In this document: piece by piece, positions 27,037 to 36,371 of the stretch
Layout: each line of letters begins with the position of its first letter
Numbering within the stretch: position 1 is the stretch's first letter
Source: M0027 sp021713415
GTDB taxonomy: Bacteria; Pseudomonadota; Gammaproteobacteria; Francisellales; Francisellaceae
Assembly (NCBI GenBank): GCA_021713415.1
Contig: JAKJJQ010000009.1
Span: forward strand, 13,223-77,222
Reading direction: 5' to 3'
DNA length: 64,000 nucleotides
Notes under the pieces: generated by a model
Seen by the model: the letters and a program-made list of their open reading frames with translations, nothing else
What the model was told of the DNA's origin: nothing
Database searches by the model: none
Made by a program: the position numbers and the translations under genes

Positions 27037-27828
27037 ATGAGTCAATTAATAGACCCCATGTTAACCATTGCGGTAAGAGCGGCTAGAAAAGCTGGTGAAG
27101 TCATGATACGCAAATCTGAGAAACTATCAGATATTTCATACAAAGAAAAATCAGCTAATGACTTTGTCTCTGAAGTTGATTTATTATCTGAAAAAGAAAT
27201 ATTCTACCACCTACAAAAAGCGTATCCTGATCATGCAATCTTATCAGAAGAGTCAGGCTTAACTGGCAACCCTGACGCTGAATTTACTTGGGTAATTGAC
27301 CCAATTGATGGGACAACTAATTACCTACATGGCTTACCACATTATTGTGTTTCTATTGCATTAAAATATAAAGGTAGAGTTGAACTTGGTGTTATTTATA
27401 ATCCAAATAGTGATCAATTGTTTACTGCAATTAGAGGTAGTGGTGCTAAATTAAATGATCGAAGAATTCGCACATCCAATAGAAAAGGCTTAACTGGCAC
27501 ATTAATTGGTGCCTCACCCAATAAACCTTATAATACTGATATGCATCTAACATTAAAAGATTTAGACAGTAAAGTAGCAGGCTTTAGATATAGTGGTTCA
27601 TTGGCACTGGATTTAGCTTATGTAGCAGCTGGTTTTTTAGATGTTTGCTGGTCATTAAATGCCAAGGAATGGGATATTGCTGCAGGCAGTCTTATTGCAA
27701 GAGAATCAGGCGCAATGGTATCTGAGTTAAATGGTGGCGAAAATTACCTTCAAAGTGGCAATCTAATTACTGGCAACCCTAAACTTGTTGCTACAGTCAT
27801 GCGTGAATTAAACAGCAAAATCAGCTAA
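27037..27828 (+). CDS. suhB: Inositol-1-monophosphatase SuhB
   Basis: 263 residues. Metal-site motifs: ILSEESG, WVIDPIDGTTNYLHGLPHYC and the C-terminal AKEWDIAAGSLIARESGA. It dephosphorylates inositol monophosphate, and in E. coli it also works as an rRNA antitermination factor with NusA. Located 10 bp before rsmB and divergent from trmJ, a common grouping. Confidence 0.94.
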   Translation: MSQLIDPMLTIAVRAARKAGEVMIRKSEKLSDISYKEKSANDFVSEVDLLSEKEIFYHLQKAYPDHAILSEESGLTGNPDAEFTWVIDPIDGTTNYLHGLPHYCVSIALKYKGRVELGVIYNPNSDQLFTAIRGSGAKLNDRRIRTSNRKGLTGTLIGASPNKPYNTDMHLTLKDLDSKVAGFRYSGSLALDLAYVAAGFLDVCWSLNAKEWDIAAGSLIARESGAMVSELNGGENYLQSGNLITGNPKLVATVMRELNSKIS

Positions 27829-27838
27829 CAAATCTACT

Positions 27839-29152
27839 ATGCCAACTAAAGCTAAAATTAATACTCGCAAAATTACAGCTAAAATCATTCATAAATTATT
27901 TGAAAATAAAGCAACGCTTGCACAATTTGAAGTTTTAATTAAACCTTACCAACTAAATGACAATGACCGTAATTTTGTTTGGCGATTATGTTTTGATACT
28001 GCCAAATACTACCATCATTACCTGCTTATTTTACAAAATTATATTAATCCAAATAAAACTAAAAACTTGGTTAAAATTTTGATTATTATTGGTTTAGTAC
28101 AACTTGAACATACTAGCCAGCCTGACTATGCAGTTATATCTGAAACCGTTAATGCAGCTGATTTACTCAAGCTTAGCTGGGCAAAAAACTTAATTAATGC
28201 TGTTTTAAGAAAACATCAGCGACAGTTATCTAAAATACAAACAACTATAAACTCTACTGAAAACTTCAGCCTACCTAAATGGTTATATCAAGCATTAACA
28301 ACTGACTATGAAGATCAAGCTTCACATATCGCTCAGCTATTATTAAATGATGCACAACTTTACCTACGCATCAATCAAAGCAAAATTTCAACAAATGATT
28401 ATATTAATATCCTTGAAAAAGAAAATATTGAATATTCAGCTGTTGATATAATCTCAAACTGTATTTGTATAGATCGTAGCACTAAAATTCAATCACTGCC
28501 TTTTTATAATGATGGTTATTTTAGTATTCAAGATTTATCAGCTCAATATGCTAAGCATTTAATTGAAATTAAGCCAAACAGCAATATTCTTGATGCCTGT
28601 GCAGCCCCTGGTGGTAAATCACTACATTTATTAGAATCTTTTAAAGATATTAATTTAGTTGCACTTGATAATGATGCTAAACGTTTAACTCGCTTAGAAG
28701 AAAATCTATCACGATTACAATTAAATCCAAAGGCCATTAAAATCATATGTGCTGACGCCACACAAACAAATGTTTGGTGGAATAATCAACTATTTGACAC
28801 TATTTTATTAGATGCCCCCTGCTCTGCCACAGGCGTTATTCGCCGTCATCCAGATATCAAGCTTGTGCGCACTGAAGCTGATATTAATATGACTTGTGCA
28901 TTACAAGCAAAACTATTAAATAACTTATGGCCACTATTAAAGCCAGGTGGTCAACTACTCTATATGACCTGTTCATTACTCAAACGAGAAAATGATGATC
29001 AAATTCATCAGTTTTTAGATACGCATAACGATGCTATTATTGAAAAAATATCTGTTAAATTGCCTGGTAAAAATACTACCTACGGTTATCAAGCTTTTCC
29101 TGAAATATCTGATGGATTTTATTATACATTATTAAGTAAAAGGTCAAATTAA
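27839..29152 (+). CDS. rsmB: 16S rRNA (cytosine-967-C5) methyltransferase RsmB
   Basis: 437 residues. The N-terminal NusB-like helical domain (~1-140, with YAVISETVNAADLLKL) is followed by a Rossmann domain containing ILDACAAPGGKSLHLLE, the first Cys motif LLDAPCSATGVIRRHPDIK, and the catalytic TCSLLKREND. The last 4 bp overlap the stop of the convergent MFS gene. No fmt/def neighbour. Confidence 0.94.
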   Translation: MPTKAKINTRKITAKIIHKLFENKATLAQFEVLIKPYQLNDNDRNFVWRLCFDTAKYYHHYLLILQNYINPNKTKNLVKILIIIGLVQLEHTSQPDYAVISETVNAADLLKLSWAKNLINAVLRKHQRQLSKIQTTINSTENFSLPKWLYQALTTDYEDQASHIAQLLLNDAQLYLRINQSKISTNDYINILEKENIEYSAVDIISNCICIDRSTKIQSLPFYNDGYFSIQDLSAQYAKHLIEIKPNSNILDACAAPGGKSLHLLESFKDINLVALDNDAKRLTRLEENLSRLQLNPKAIKIICADATQTNVWWNNQLFDTILLDAPCSATGVIRRHPDIKLVRTEADINMTCALQAKLLNNLWPLLKPGGQLLYMTCSLLKRENDDQIHQFLDTHNDAIIEKISVKLPGKNTTYGYQAFPEISDGFYYTLLSKRSN

Positions 29153-30861
29153 AACCTTACATCTTCAGGCTTTCTATCTCGTGTAATTAAAGCCATGATT
29201 AAAGCAATTAAAAATAAAGCAGGTAAGATTAACATTGCTAGTCTGTATGCGTAGCGCTTGGCTGAAGGCGAATCAAATAAAAAAGCCCTATAGTATGATT
29301 TACCTTGATAGATTACTGTTTCAGGTTCAATCCACTTTTTGCTGTTGTTATATTGAGCTTTATGATGAATCCTTTTTTCATTATTATTTTGTTTCAAGTT
29401 ATCAAAATCTAGTGTATCAAGTACGTGGTCTTTCAAATAAGGTAATAATACTGTTAACAGCTTAGATTTCTCAATAACACGAGTATTATCTGGGTCACTT
29501 GATAAGTCTCTAGCAAAAATTCTTACTTGACCAGCAGCTTTTGTTATACTTAAAGAAATTAAATACTTTGTGCCTTGGTAAGATAAAGTTATTTGCTTTT
29601 TAGGCTTATCTACATTGATAATCTCCATTTGATTATCTAGTTGATCTTCTTCTTTAACAGCATTATATACAACATCCCATGTTTGACTCATTGCATGTGC
29701 TTGATAGGATTGGCTATGCTGTATTTTCTCTACAGTCATACCTGTTGCAACTTGCGTTATAGCAGCACCTGCAATCACAAACATATTTAATAATGCAATT
29801 GCTGTTGCTACATACTTCCCAGAGACAAGCTTTTTGACCAAATCAAAATTAAGCAGATGTGATGCTTGTGCTGCACCAATTAAAAATCCGAACAAATACA
29901 ATAATACAAGTTGTAATGCAGCATTTGGCACACTTAAATATAGCATTGAGGTTGTTGTAACTGTTCCTAAAATACCACCGATAACTAATAGCCTTTTACT
30001 TGATTGCGCAACAGAAGCCAATGCACCCCACAAAGGAGAAGTTAAAGCAATCCCAAAAAATACCATAGTATTTGCAGCAAATGCTGCATTACCTTCTGAA
30101 ACACCATAATTAATAATTAAATAAATTTTCCCCCAAAGATCGGTTAAAGCGAATGAAACACCACCAACACACAAACAAAATATAGCATTAGCTAATATTT
30201 GCGGTCTTCTTATTAGACTTAATAGTTGTGCAATAACTTCAAGCAAACTCGGCTGATCTCTTTCATCATGGGCAAATGGAGCTTTACCACGAATAAAAAT
30301 AAATGTTAAAACTGAAATAACAACACCAACAACACCAATTGTAATAAACACTGAAACCCAATTATGATGTTGAACAATACTCGATAATGGTGCACCAGTG
30401 AATGCACCGCCCATATAACCCATAAATTGGGTTAAACCTGCAAATAATGGGAAGAACCTTGGTGGCAGCCATTGAGAAGCAAGCTTTAAGCCACAAACAA
30501 AGGCAAATGCACCCCCAACACCCATAATAGCTCTTGTTGCAATCATCATCCAAAAGCCATTACTTAATGCAAAAACAATCGTACCTAAACCACAACATAA
30601 AGATGCAACAATCAATGAACGACGAACACCAATGCGGTCAATTGTAATACCTGCGGGAATCTGCATAATCACATAAACCCAATAAAACATTGAAGCAATT
30701 AGTGATAACTGAGTCGCGGTTAAAGCATATTGCCCCTGAAGCACTAATGAAAGAGAATTAATTGATGATTTAACAATCATTTCATAAGCATAAAACAATG
30801 TCCCAATACACCAAATAAAAACACCTAAAACTGATATCGAGCGATATGCATAGTCTCTCAT
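29149..30861 (-). CDS. MFS transporter with a large periplasmic insert before the last TM
   Basis: 570 residues, about 140 longer than a normal MFS protein. The first ~400 residues hold 11 membrane helices with ITIDRIGVRRSLIVAS after TM2 and MGVGGAFAFVCGLKLASQW in TM4, resembling the Legionella/Francisella Pht-type transporters. Residues ~405-540 are a polar, lysine-rich, mixed alpha/beta segment (from VEKIQHSQSYQ to YRAFLFDSPS), and a final helix (LAMLILPALFLIALIMALIT) ends the chain. In MFS topology the TM11-TM12 loop faces the periplasm, so this is an extracytoplasmic domain. Substrate unknown; amino acids or peptides are possible by analogy. Confidence 0.82.
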   Translation of the reverse strand: MRDYAYRSISVLGVFIWCIGTLFYAYEMIVKSSINSLSLVLQGQYALTATQLSLIASMFYWVYVIMQIPAGITIDRIGVRRSLIVASLCCGLGTIVFALSNGFWMMIATRAIMGVGGAFAFVCGLKLASQWLPPRFFPLFAGLTQFMGYMGGAFTGAPLSSIVQHHNWVSVFITIGVVGVVISVLTFIFIRGKAPFAHDERDQPSLLEVIAQLLSLIRRPQILANAIFCLCVGGVSFALTDLWGKIYLIINYGVSEGNAAFAANTMVFFGIALTSPLWGALASVAQSSKRLLVIGGILGTVTTTSMLYLSVPNAALQLVLLYLFGFLIGAAQASHLLNFDLVKKLVSGKYVATAIALLNMFVIAGAAITQVATGMTVEKIQHSQSYQAHAMSQTWDVVYNAVKEEDQLDNQMEIINVDKPKKQITLSYQGTKYLISLSITKAAGQVRIFARDLSSDPDNTRVIEKSKLLTVLLPYLKDHVLDTLDFDNLKQNNNEKRIHHKAQYNNSKKWIEPETVIYQGKSYYRAFLFDSPSAKRYAYRLAMLILPALFLIALIMALITRDRKPEDVRF

Positions 30862-30952
30862 AAACTTACTTGCCTTGTATTTATTAACTATTTAAAAATA
30901 ATAGTTTGTTTAATATTAGTATGAGAGTTTAATTTCTTCAAAATATATTGAA

Positions 30953-31510
30953 TCAATCACCAATTTGATAACACCAATGCCACGGTTCATAAATATATCC
31001 ATAAGCATTATCCCTTGGATAAGACAAACTAAATCCAAAATATGCGCCATGCTTAGACAACCATTTAAAAGCAGCTGTATTTTCAAAACCCTCCGTTAAG
31101 ACACCTTTTTCTTCTGGTGTGGTTATATCTAGCGCTCTACCTGTATGATGTTCACTATAGCCTGGTGGCGCATTGACGGTGATGATATCATGAATCGATT
31201 TGCCTGCAAGTAATTTTTTTTCTATCAATGATGCTTGATAAACTACACTTCTAAAAGCAGATACAACTTCAAGTTTAATATCATCAGTCAGTGCCTGTTC
31301 AAAAAGCTTATTCCAAGCATTAAATGCTTTTTTTATTAAATAGAAATCTCGATTAAAACAGTCTTTACCACATAAAACCAAATCTTCTTTTGCTACTTCT
31401 TCATATAGCAAATTTAAATGTTTATCAACATAAGCTTTATCAATACCTAATTGATCATGTAGTTGTTTAATTTTGTCAATATACACTAAACTAGCTTTTT
31501 GATGGTTCAT
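30953..31510 (-). CDS. D-Ala-D-Ala carboxypeptidase family protein (VanY/M15)
   Basis: 185 residues. The zinc site is visible: SEHHTGRALDIT (His and Asp ligands), and the C-terminal EPWHWCY with the catalytic Glu and His ligand, plus the SAFRSVVYQASL segment typical of VanY. M15 peptidases trim the last D-Ala of peptidoglycan stems. No signal peptide is seen, so the protein either stays inside or the true start/export is unusual. Overlaps the upstream lipoprotein gene by 20 bp. Confidence 0.83.
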   Translation of the reverse strand: MNHQKASLVYIDKIKQLHDQLGIDKAYVDKHLNLLYEEVAKEDLVLCGKDCFNRDFYLIKKAFNAWNKLFEQALTDDIKLEVVSAFRSVVYQASLIEKKLLAGKSIHDIITVNAPPGYSEHHTGRALDITTPEEKGVLTEGFENTAAFKWLSKHGAYFGFSLSYPRDNAYGYIYEPWHWCYQIGD

Positions 31511-32075
31511 GATTAAACATTGCCTTAGCTATTTGTTGTAATGGTTGATATAGCAATTCTTGAGGCTTTTGATTTGGCTTAGGTGTTAGAGAGCTTTCAC
31601 TTTTGATAGTAAAGCCATCAACTTGTTGTTGTTTTTTAGTATTATAAATTTTTAAACTTAAATTTACCTCATCTGGGACGCCTGTCCAAAAAGTATAATG
31701 ATCACTCCATTTTAAAATTTTAGGAACAATAATAAATTGATAACCTTCACTTTGTGCTTTTTTTAATTGATCTTCTAAACTACCTGATAGTTGCCCAACT
31801 TGCACAACTTTAAAATAAGGTTTAAATACACTCTGAATTAGTTGAGTTGTCACTTTACCACTGCCTTTATAGGTTTGATCATCATCAAAGCCATCTTTTG
31901 CTACAACAATTAGTACGCGCTGAGATAGTGCTTGAGCTATCTCTGTCGAAGGCTGTGCTTTTAATGGCTTTCCATCTGAACGAACCACTTGATGCATGCC
32001 ACTACAAGCAGATAGTAACCCAGCTAGTATCACACTTGAAATAGCGCCAACTATTATTTTTATTTTTCTTTTCAT
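31491..32075 (-). CDS. DUF4823-type lipoprotein
   Basis: 194 residues from ATG 32075 (an upstream GTG at 32087 has no SD). Lipobox LLSAC gives Cys 24. The mature part contains KGSGKVTTQLIQSVFKPYFK, QFIIVPKILKWSDH and FWTGVPDEVNLSLKIYN, the DUF4823 pattern. The function of that family is unknown; it is an envelope lipoprotein. In operon with the VanY-like gene. Confidence 0.75.
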   Translation of the reverse strand: MKRKIKIIVGAISSVILAGLLSACSGMHQVVRSDGKPLKAQPSTEIAQALSQRVLIVVAKDGFDDDQTYKGSGKVTTQLIQSVFKPYFKVVQVGQLSGSLEDQLKKAQSEGYQFIIVPKILKWSDHYTFWTGVPDEVNLSLKIYNTKKQQQVDGFTIKSESSLTPKPNQKPQELLYQPLQQIAKAMFNHEPSKS

Positions 32076-32186
32076 GTATTTACCCACAAAATATCATTAT
32101 TATTTTATCTTTAAATCAACGTGATGTTCCATTTTAAAATTTATCGATTTTTACACCATAATGCAACCAATCTAAGCAAAACAAGA

Positions 32187-32215
32187 TTGTTATTAAATGT
32201 AAGTTAGGTTACAGT
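32187..32215 (+). promoter_or_regulatory. Candidate promoter of the ubiE-ubiJ-ubiB unit
   Basis: TTGTTA at 32187-32192 and TACAGT at 32210-32215 are 17 bp apart, about 50 bp before ubiE. A short inverted repeat, GTTAGG/CCTAAC (32203-32208 and 32218-32223), overlaps the -10 and may be an operator or chance. Consensus match only. Confidence 0.4.
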
Positions 32216-32264
32216 ATCCTAACAATATAGGTGATGCAATTTATTTAACAAAGAAGCAATTTAC

Positions 32265-33053
32265 ATGACTGAAAAACATTCATCTTCTAATAAACCTGAA
32301 GAAACAAATACAAATAAAACGACTGACTTTGGCTTTCAAGATGTTAACTGGGAAGAAAAGCAAACAAAGGTCAATGAAGTATTTCACTCTGTTGCATCTA
32401 AGTATGATCTAATGAATGATTTAATGTCTTTAGGTGTTCATCGTTATTGGAAATATATTACGATTAAAAAAAGTAAAGCTAAAGCTGGTGATACGATTTT
32501 AGACTTAGCAGGTGGTACAGGCGATCTTGCTTATCGATTTAGTCAGATAGTTGGTGATAAAGGGCTAGTTATTCTAAGCGATATTAATCAATCTATGTTA
32601 AACGTTGGTAAAGAAAAACTAATTAACAAAGGCTGTGTTAAAAATATACAATACGTTCAAGCAAATGCTGAGGCACTACCTTTTAGCGATAATTTATTTC
32701 ATTGTATAACCATATCATTTGGCTTAAGAAATGTTCGTGATAAAAAAGCTGCACTAAAAAGTATGTTTCGTGTTTTAAAACCTGGTGGAAGGATTTTAAT
32801 TTTAGAATTTTCAAAACCAGTTTTACCCTTATTAAGTAAGATCTATGACCAATATTCATTTAATGTACTGCCTCAATTAGGAAAACTTATTGTTAATGAC
32901 CCAGAAAGCTATCGTTATTTAGCTGAATCAATTCGCAAACACCCTGACCAAGAAACATTATGTGATATGATTAAAGCAGTAGGATTTGATGATGTAGGCT
33001 ATCAAAATTTAAGTGGTGGTATTGTCGCCTTACACTATGCTAGTAAGTATTAA
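32265..33053 (+). CDS. ubiE: Ubiquinone/menaquinone C-methyltransferase
   Basis: 262 residues. SAM-dependent C-methyltransferase of ubiquinone synthesis. Seen: VASKYDLMNDLMSLGVHRYWK, the SAM motif ILDLAGGTGDLAYRF, ISFGLRNVRDKKAAL and FSKPVLPLLSKIYDQYSF. A polar ~25-residue N-terminal extension precedes the domain. Followed by ubiJ and ubiB in the classic gammaproteobacterial order. Confidence 0.96.
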   Translation: MTEKHSSSNKPEETNTNKTTDFGFQDVNWEEKQTKVNEVFHSVASKYDLMNDLMSLGVHRYWKYITIKKSKAKAGDTILDLAGGTGDLAYRFSQIVGDKGLVILSDINQSMLNVGKEKLINKGCVKNIQYVQANAEALPFSDNLFHCITISFGLRNVRDKKAALKSMFRVLKPGGRILILEFSKPVLPLLSKIYDQYSFNVLPQLGKLIVNDPESYRYLAESIRKHPDQETLCDMIKAVGFDDVGYQNLSGGIVALHYASKY

Positions 33054-33096
33054 CCAATTTTATATTTTTAAAAGACATAAAATAAAGCATTAAACT

Positions 33097-33705
33097 ATGA
33101 TCAATACATTTATTCCAGCAGTTGAATCAATCATCAACAATGTCATTAAACTAGACCCACAAAGCCAAACACTAATTAATAATCTCAACAATGAGTCTAT
33201 TTTGCTTAATATTACTGATTGGAATTTGAAAATTATTATTAAACCGCTTGAAAACTTTATTCAATTGTCATCTTATAAAGATGATGATAAACCTCGTGCT
33301 GAACTATCAGCTAGCTTTGCTTCATTCATTAAAGCTTGTTTTAATGATATGCCACAAATGCTGTTTTATAATAAAGAAATTAAACTTAAAGGCTCATTAA
33401 AAACAGTACTTGCTTGGAATCGATTTTATCTTGCATTAGCACCTGAGTTATCCTATTGGTTAGAACCTTATTTAGGAAAAACATTCACCTATTATCTAAG
33501 TCAACCTATGAAGTGGCTTAAAACATCATTGACTAGTTTTAAAGAAAAATCATCAATAGAACTCAGTGAATTTTTAAAAGAAGAATTACTACTATTTCCT
33601 CCCAAAGAACAGGCAGATGATTTTAATCATGATATACTGCTAATAAGCATTGATGCTGATCGAATTGAAGATAAATTAAACCGCATAAAAGGACAAAAAG
33701 ACTAA
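33097..33705 (+). CDS. ubiJ: Ubiquinone biosynthesis accessory factor UbiJ
   Basis: 202 residues. An N-terminal SCP2-like lipid-binding region (residues ~1-110; LNITDWNLKIIIKP) and a charged C-terminal tail ending DRIEDKLNRIKGQKD. It binds ubiquinone intermediates and holds the Ubi complex together. Sequence conservation is low, so the call leans on its position between ubiE and ubiB; the stop overlaps the ubiB ATG. Confidence 0.83.
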   Translation: MINTFIPAVESIINNVIKLDPQSQTLINNLNNESILLNITDWNLKIIIKPLENFIQLSSYKDDDKPRAELSASFASFIKACFNDMPQMLFYNKEIKLKGSLKTVLAWNRFYLALAPELSYWLEPYLGKTFTYYLSQPMKWLKTSLTSFKEKSSIELSEFLKEELLLFPPKEQADDFNHDILLISIDADRIEDKLNRIKGQKD

Positions 33706-35381
33706 TGAAGCATATCACACAGTGGTTAAGACTTATTTATATTGCTTACATCTGGTCACGCTATAATTTAACTGAAATTCTTGTTGCAATTCCTTTGTTT
33801 CGTGCTTTAAAATTTGCACTGTATATCAACCCGTTTTATTGGTTTTCTAAAACAAAAAAATTACCACGTGGTGTTCGTATACGCTTGGCATTAGAAACAT
33901 TAGGCCCAGTATTTATCAAATTTGGCCAAGCCCTGTCAACTCGCAGAGACTTAGTGCCATCAGATATCGCAAATGAACTAGCAAAACTACAAGATGAAGT
34001 ACCACCATTTGATGGTAAAATTGCAATTGCCAAAATTGAAAAATCGCTTGGTAATAATATTAAAGAATTATTTTCAAGCTTTACAACTGAGCCTATGGCC
34101 TCTGCATCTATTGCACAAGTTCACGCTGCAACTTTGAAAGAAGGTAGTGATGTTGTTGTTAAAGTACTTCGCCCAAATATTGATAAAATTCTAAAAAAAG
34201 ATACGCAGCTCTTAGCAAGCGTTGCAAAAATGATTGAATATTATATTCCAACGACTAGACGACTACGCCCAGTTGAAGTTGTTGCTGAAATTAATCGTGA
34301 TTTATTAGATGAATTAGATTTAATGAGAGAAGCTGCCAATGCTTCCCAACTACGTCGTAATTTTAAAAATGATAAAACACACTACGTACCTGAAGTATTT
34401 TGGAACTATTGTAGTCATCGTGTTTTAACTATGGAACGTATTTACGGTATCGCAATCTCTGATATTGAAACATTAAAAGCGATGAATGTTGATCTTAAAC
34501 TCTTAGCTGAACGAGGCGTGGAGATTTTTTATACCCAAGTCTTTCGAGATTGTTTTTTCCATGCTGACATGCACCCAGGTAATATTTTTGTCAATATAGA
34601 AAACCCTAAAGACCCAGGTTATATTTCAGTAGACTTTGGTATTGTTGGCACTTTATCTAAAGAAGACCAAGGCTACTTAGCAGCTAATTTTCTTGCATTT
34701 TTTAATCGCGATTACCGCCAAGTTGCCGAATTACATATAAAATCAGGCTGGGTTCCTCAAACAACGCGCATAGATGAACTAGAAAGTGCGATTCGTACCG
34801 TTTGTGAACCTATCTTTGAAAAACCTTTAAGTGAAATTTCGTTCGGTCAAACGCTAATGCGATTATTTCAAATTGCTAGACGCTTTGACATGCAAGTTCA
34901 ACCTCAGCTTGTATTATTACAGAAAACGCTATTAAGTATTGAAGGTTTAGGCAGACAATTATACCCTGACTTAAATTTATGGGCGACTGCAAAACCTTTT
35001 TTAGAAAACTGGATGAAAAAACGAGTCGGCATTCGCGGGTTTGGGCAACGTATTTATGACCAACTGCCTCAATTAAGTGATCATATACCAGAATTTCCAC
35101 AACTAGTTATGGATACGGTTAAAGAACAACATAATTACTTACAATATTTAAAACTAAAAGATCAAAAATCGAAAACTATAGAAACTCAAACAAAAACAGC
35201 CAAACGCAGAGGTTTTGCCATTGCAATTGGATTAGCACTTGTACTTTATGCTGCCCTTTCTATCCGCTTACCTGGATTTGAGCACTTAAACTCACTATTT
35301 CTTCACTATCGTGACCAGTTTGGCATGATTGGCGCTTTAATTATTTTATGGTATCTTTTTACACGATCAAGAAAAGAATAA
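33705..35381 (+). CDS. ubiB: UbiB atypical kinase/ATPase of ubiquinone synthesis
   Basis: 558 residues, ABC1/ADCK family. The KxGQ motif is IKFGQALSTRRDLVP (~68-80), with the Ala-rich loop MASASIAQVHAATLKEG and HADMHPGNIFV, then VDFGIVGTLSKED. Two C-terminal membrane helices (about 500-553) anchor it. Supports UbiJ-associated hydroxylation/methylation steps. Confidence 0.96.
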   Translation: MKHITQWLRLIYIAYIWSRYNLTEILVAIPLFRALKFALYINPFYWFSKTKKLPRGVRIRLALETLGPVFIKFGQALSTRRDLVPSDIANELAKLQDEVPPFDGKIAIAKIEKSLGNNIKELFSSFTTEPMASASIAQVHAATLKEGSDVVVKVLRPNIDKILKKDTQLLASVAKMIEYYIPTTRRLRPVEVVAEINRDLLDELDLMREAANASQLRRNFKNDKTHYVPEVFWNYCSHRVLTMERIYGIAISDIETLKAMNVDLKLLAERGVEIFYTQVFRDCFFHADMHPGNIFVNIENPKDPGYISVDFGIVGTLSKEDQGYLAANFLAFFNRDYRQVAELHIKSGWVPQTTRIDELESAIRTVCEPIFEKPLSEISFGQTLMRLFQIARRFDMQVQPQLVLLQKTLLSIEGLGRQLYPDLNLWATAKPFLENWMKKRVGIRGFGQRIYDQLPQLSDHIPEFPQLVMDTVKEQHNYLQYLKLKDQKSKTIETQTKTAKRRGFAIAIGLALVLYAALSIRLPGFEHLNSLFLHYRDQFGMIGALIILWYLFTRSRKE

Positions 35382-35399
35382 TCAGGAGATTTAAATTTA

Positions 35400-35735
35400 A
35401 TGACGGAATGTATTTTTTGTAAAATCGTTAACAGCGAATTACCTTGCGATAAAATTTATGAAGACGAAGATTTTCTTGCGTTTTATGACTTATACCCAAA
35501 AGCAGATACTCATGCACTTGTTATTCCTAAAAAACATATTCATTCATTAAAAGAGACACAAAAAGATGATGAAGTATTAATGGGTAAACTTACGCTTTTA
35601 CTACCTAAAATTGCATCTATGTTAAATTTAACAGATGGTTTTAGAACCATTATTAATACGGATAAAGGTGGTGGTCAAGAAGTCTTTCATATCCATTACC
35701 ACATCTTAGGTGGTAAGAAATTACCTGGCTTATAG
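35400..35735 (+). CDS. HIT family protein (HinT-like purine nucleoside phosphoramidase)
   Basis: 111 residues. Starts CIFCKIVNSELPCDKIYED and ends with the histidine triad EVFHIHYHILGGKKLPG. Members hydrolyse AMP-lysine-type phosphoramidates. Lies 18 bp after ubiB with an AGGAG site, so likely cotranscribed. Confidence 0.92.
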   Translation: MTECIFCKIVNSELPCDKIYEDEDFLAFYDLYPKADTHALVIPKKHIHSLKETQKDDEVLMGKLTLLLPKIASMLNLTDGFRTIINTDKGGGQEVFHIHYHILGGKKLPGL

Positions 35736-35759
35736 TTGTTATAAAAAACGAAGACTACT

Positions 35760-36371
35760 ATGTTAGAACAATCTGTTAGAAAATCATATCAAAAACTTTT
35801 TGTTGACTGGGTTGCTTATCAGTTAAGTGGAAAAGTTCACCCGATTACAATTACCTTTTTATCATTATTAACTGGTTTTATTTCTGCTATATCTATTTTT
35901 TTAAACCTACCTTTTGTTGCTATCATTTTTCTACTTATATCTGGGTATTTAGATACCCTAGATGGTACATTGGCTAGAGTTAGTAAAACGCAAAGTGATT
36001 TAGGCTGTATTTTAGATATTATGACGGATCGAATGGTAGAGATTATGATTATCTTAAGCTTATGTTTCTATCATGTAGAAACAAGAGCATTACCTGGACT
36101 ATTAATGCTTGCTTCTATTATTTTATGTATTAGTGCTTTTTTGGTCATTGGGATTTTTACTACCAATAGAGCCAACCAAGGAAAAAGTTTTTTTTATAGT
36201 CAGGGACTAATGGAAAGAGCTGAGACTTTTATCTTTTTTATTATTATGATCAGCATTCCTAGCTTATTTATTCCACTTGCGTATTTATTTTCATTATTAG
36301 TAATAATCACAGCTTTTTTGCATATTTTTCGCTTCTTTCTGTGGAGTAAAAAATATCAAATAAAGGCTTAA
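35760..36371 (+). CDS. CDP-alcohol phosphatidyltransferase family protein
   Basis: 203 residues and about six membrane helices. The catalytic motif D-x2-DG-x2-AR-x8-G-x3-D-x3-D is complete in DTLDGTLARVSKTQSDLG and the following CILDIMTD (residues ~62-88). It makes phospholipids from CDP-diacylglycerol or another CDP-alcohol and an alcohol acceptor; the acceptor is not evident. The stop overlaps the convergent lipoprotein gene by 4 bp. Confidence 0.85.
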   Translation: MLEQSVRKSYQKLFVDWVAYQLSGKVHPITITFLSLLTGFISAISIFLNLPFVAIIFLLISGYLDTLDGTLARVSKTQSDLGCILDIMTDRMVEIMIILSLCFYHVETRALPGLLMLASIILCISAFLVIGIFTTNRANQGKSFFYSQGLMERAETFIFFIIMISIPSLFIPLAYLFSLLVIITAFLHIFRFFLWSKKYQIKA

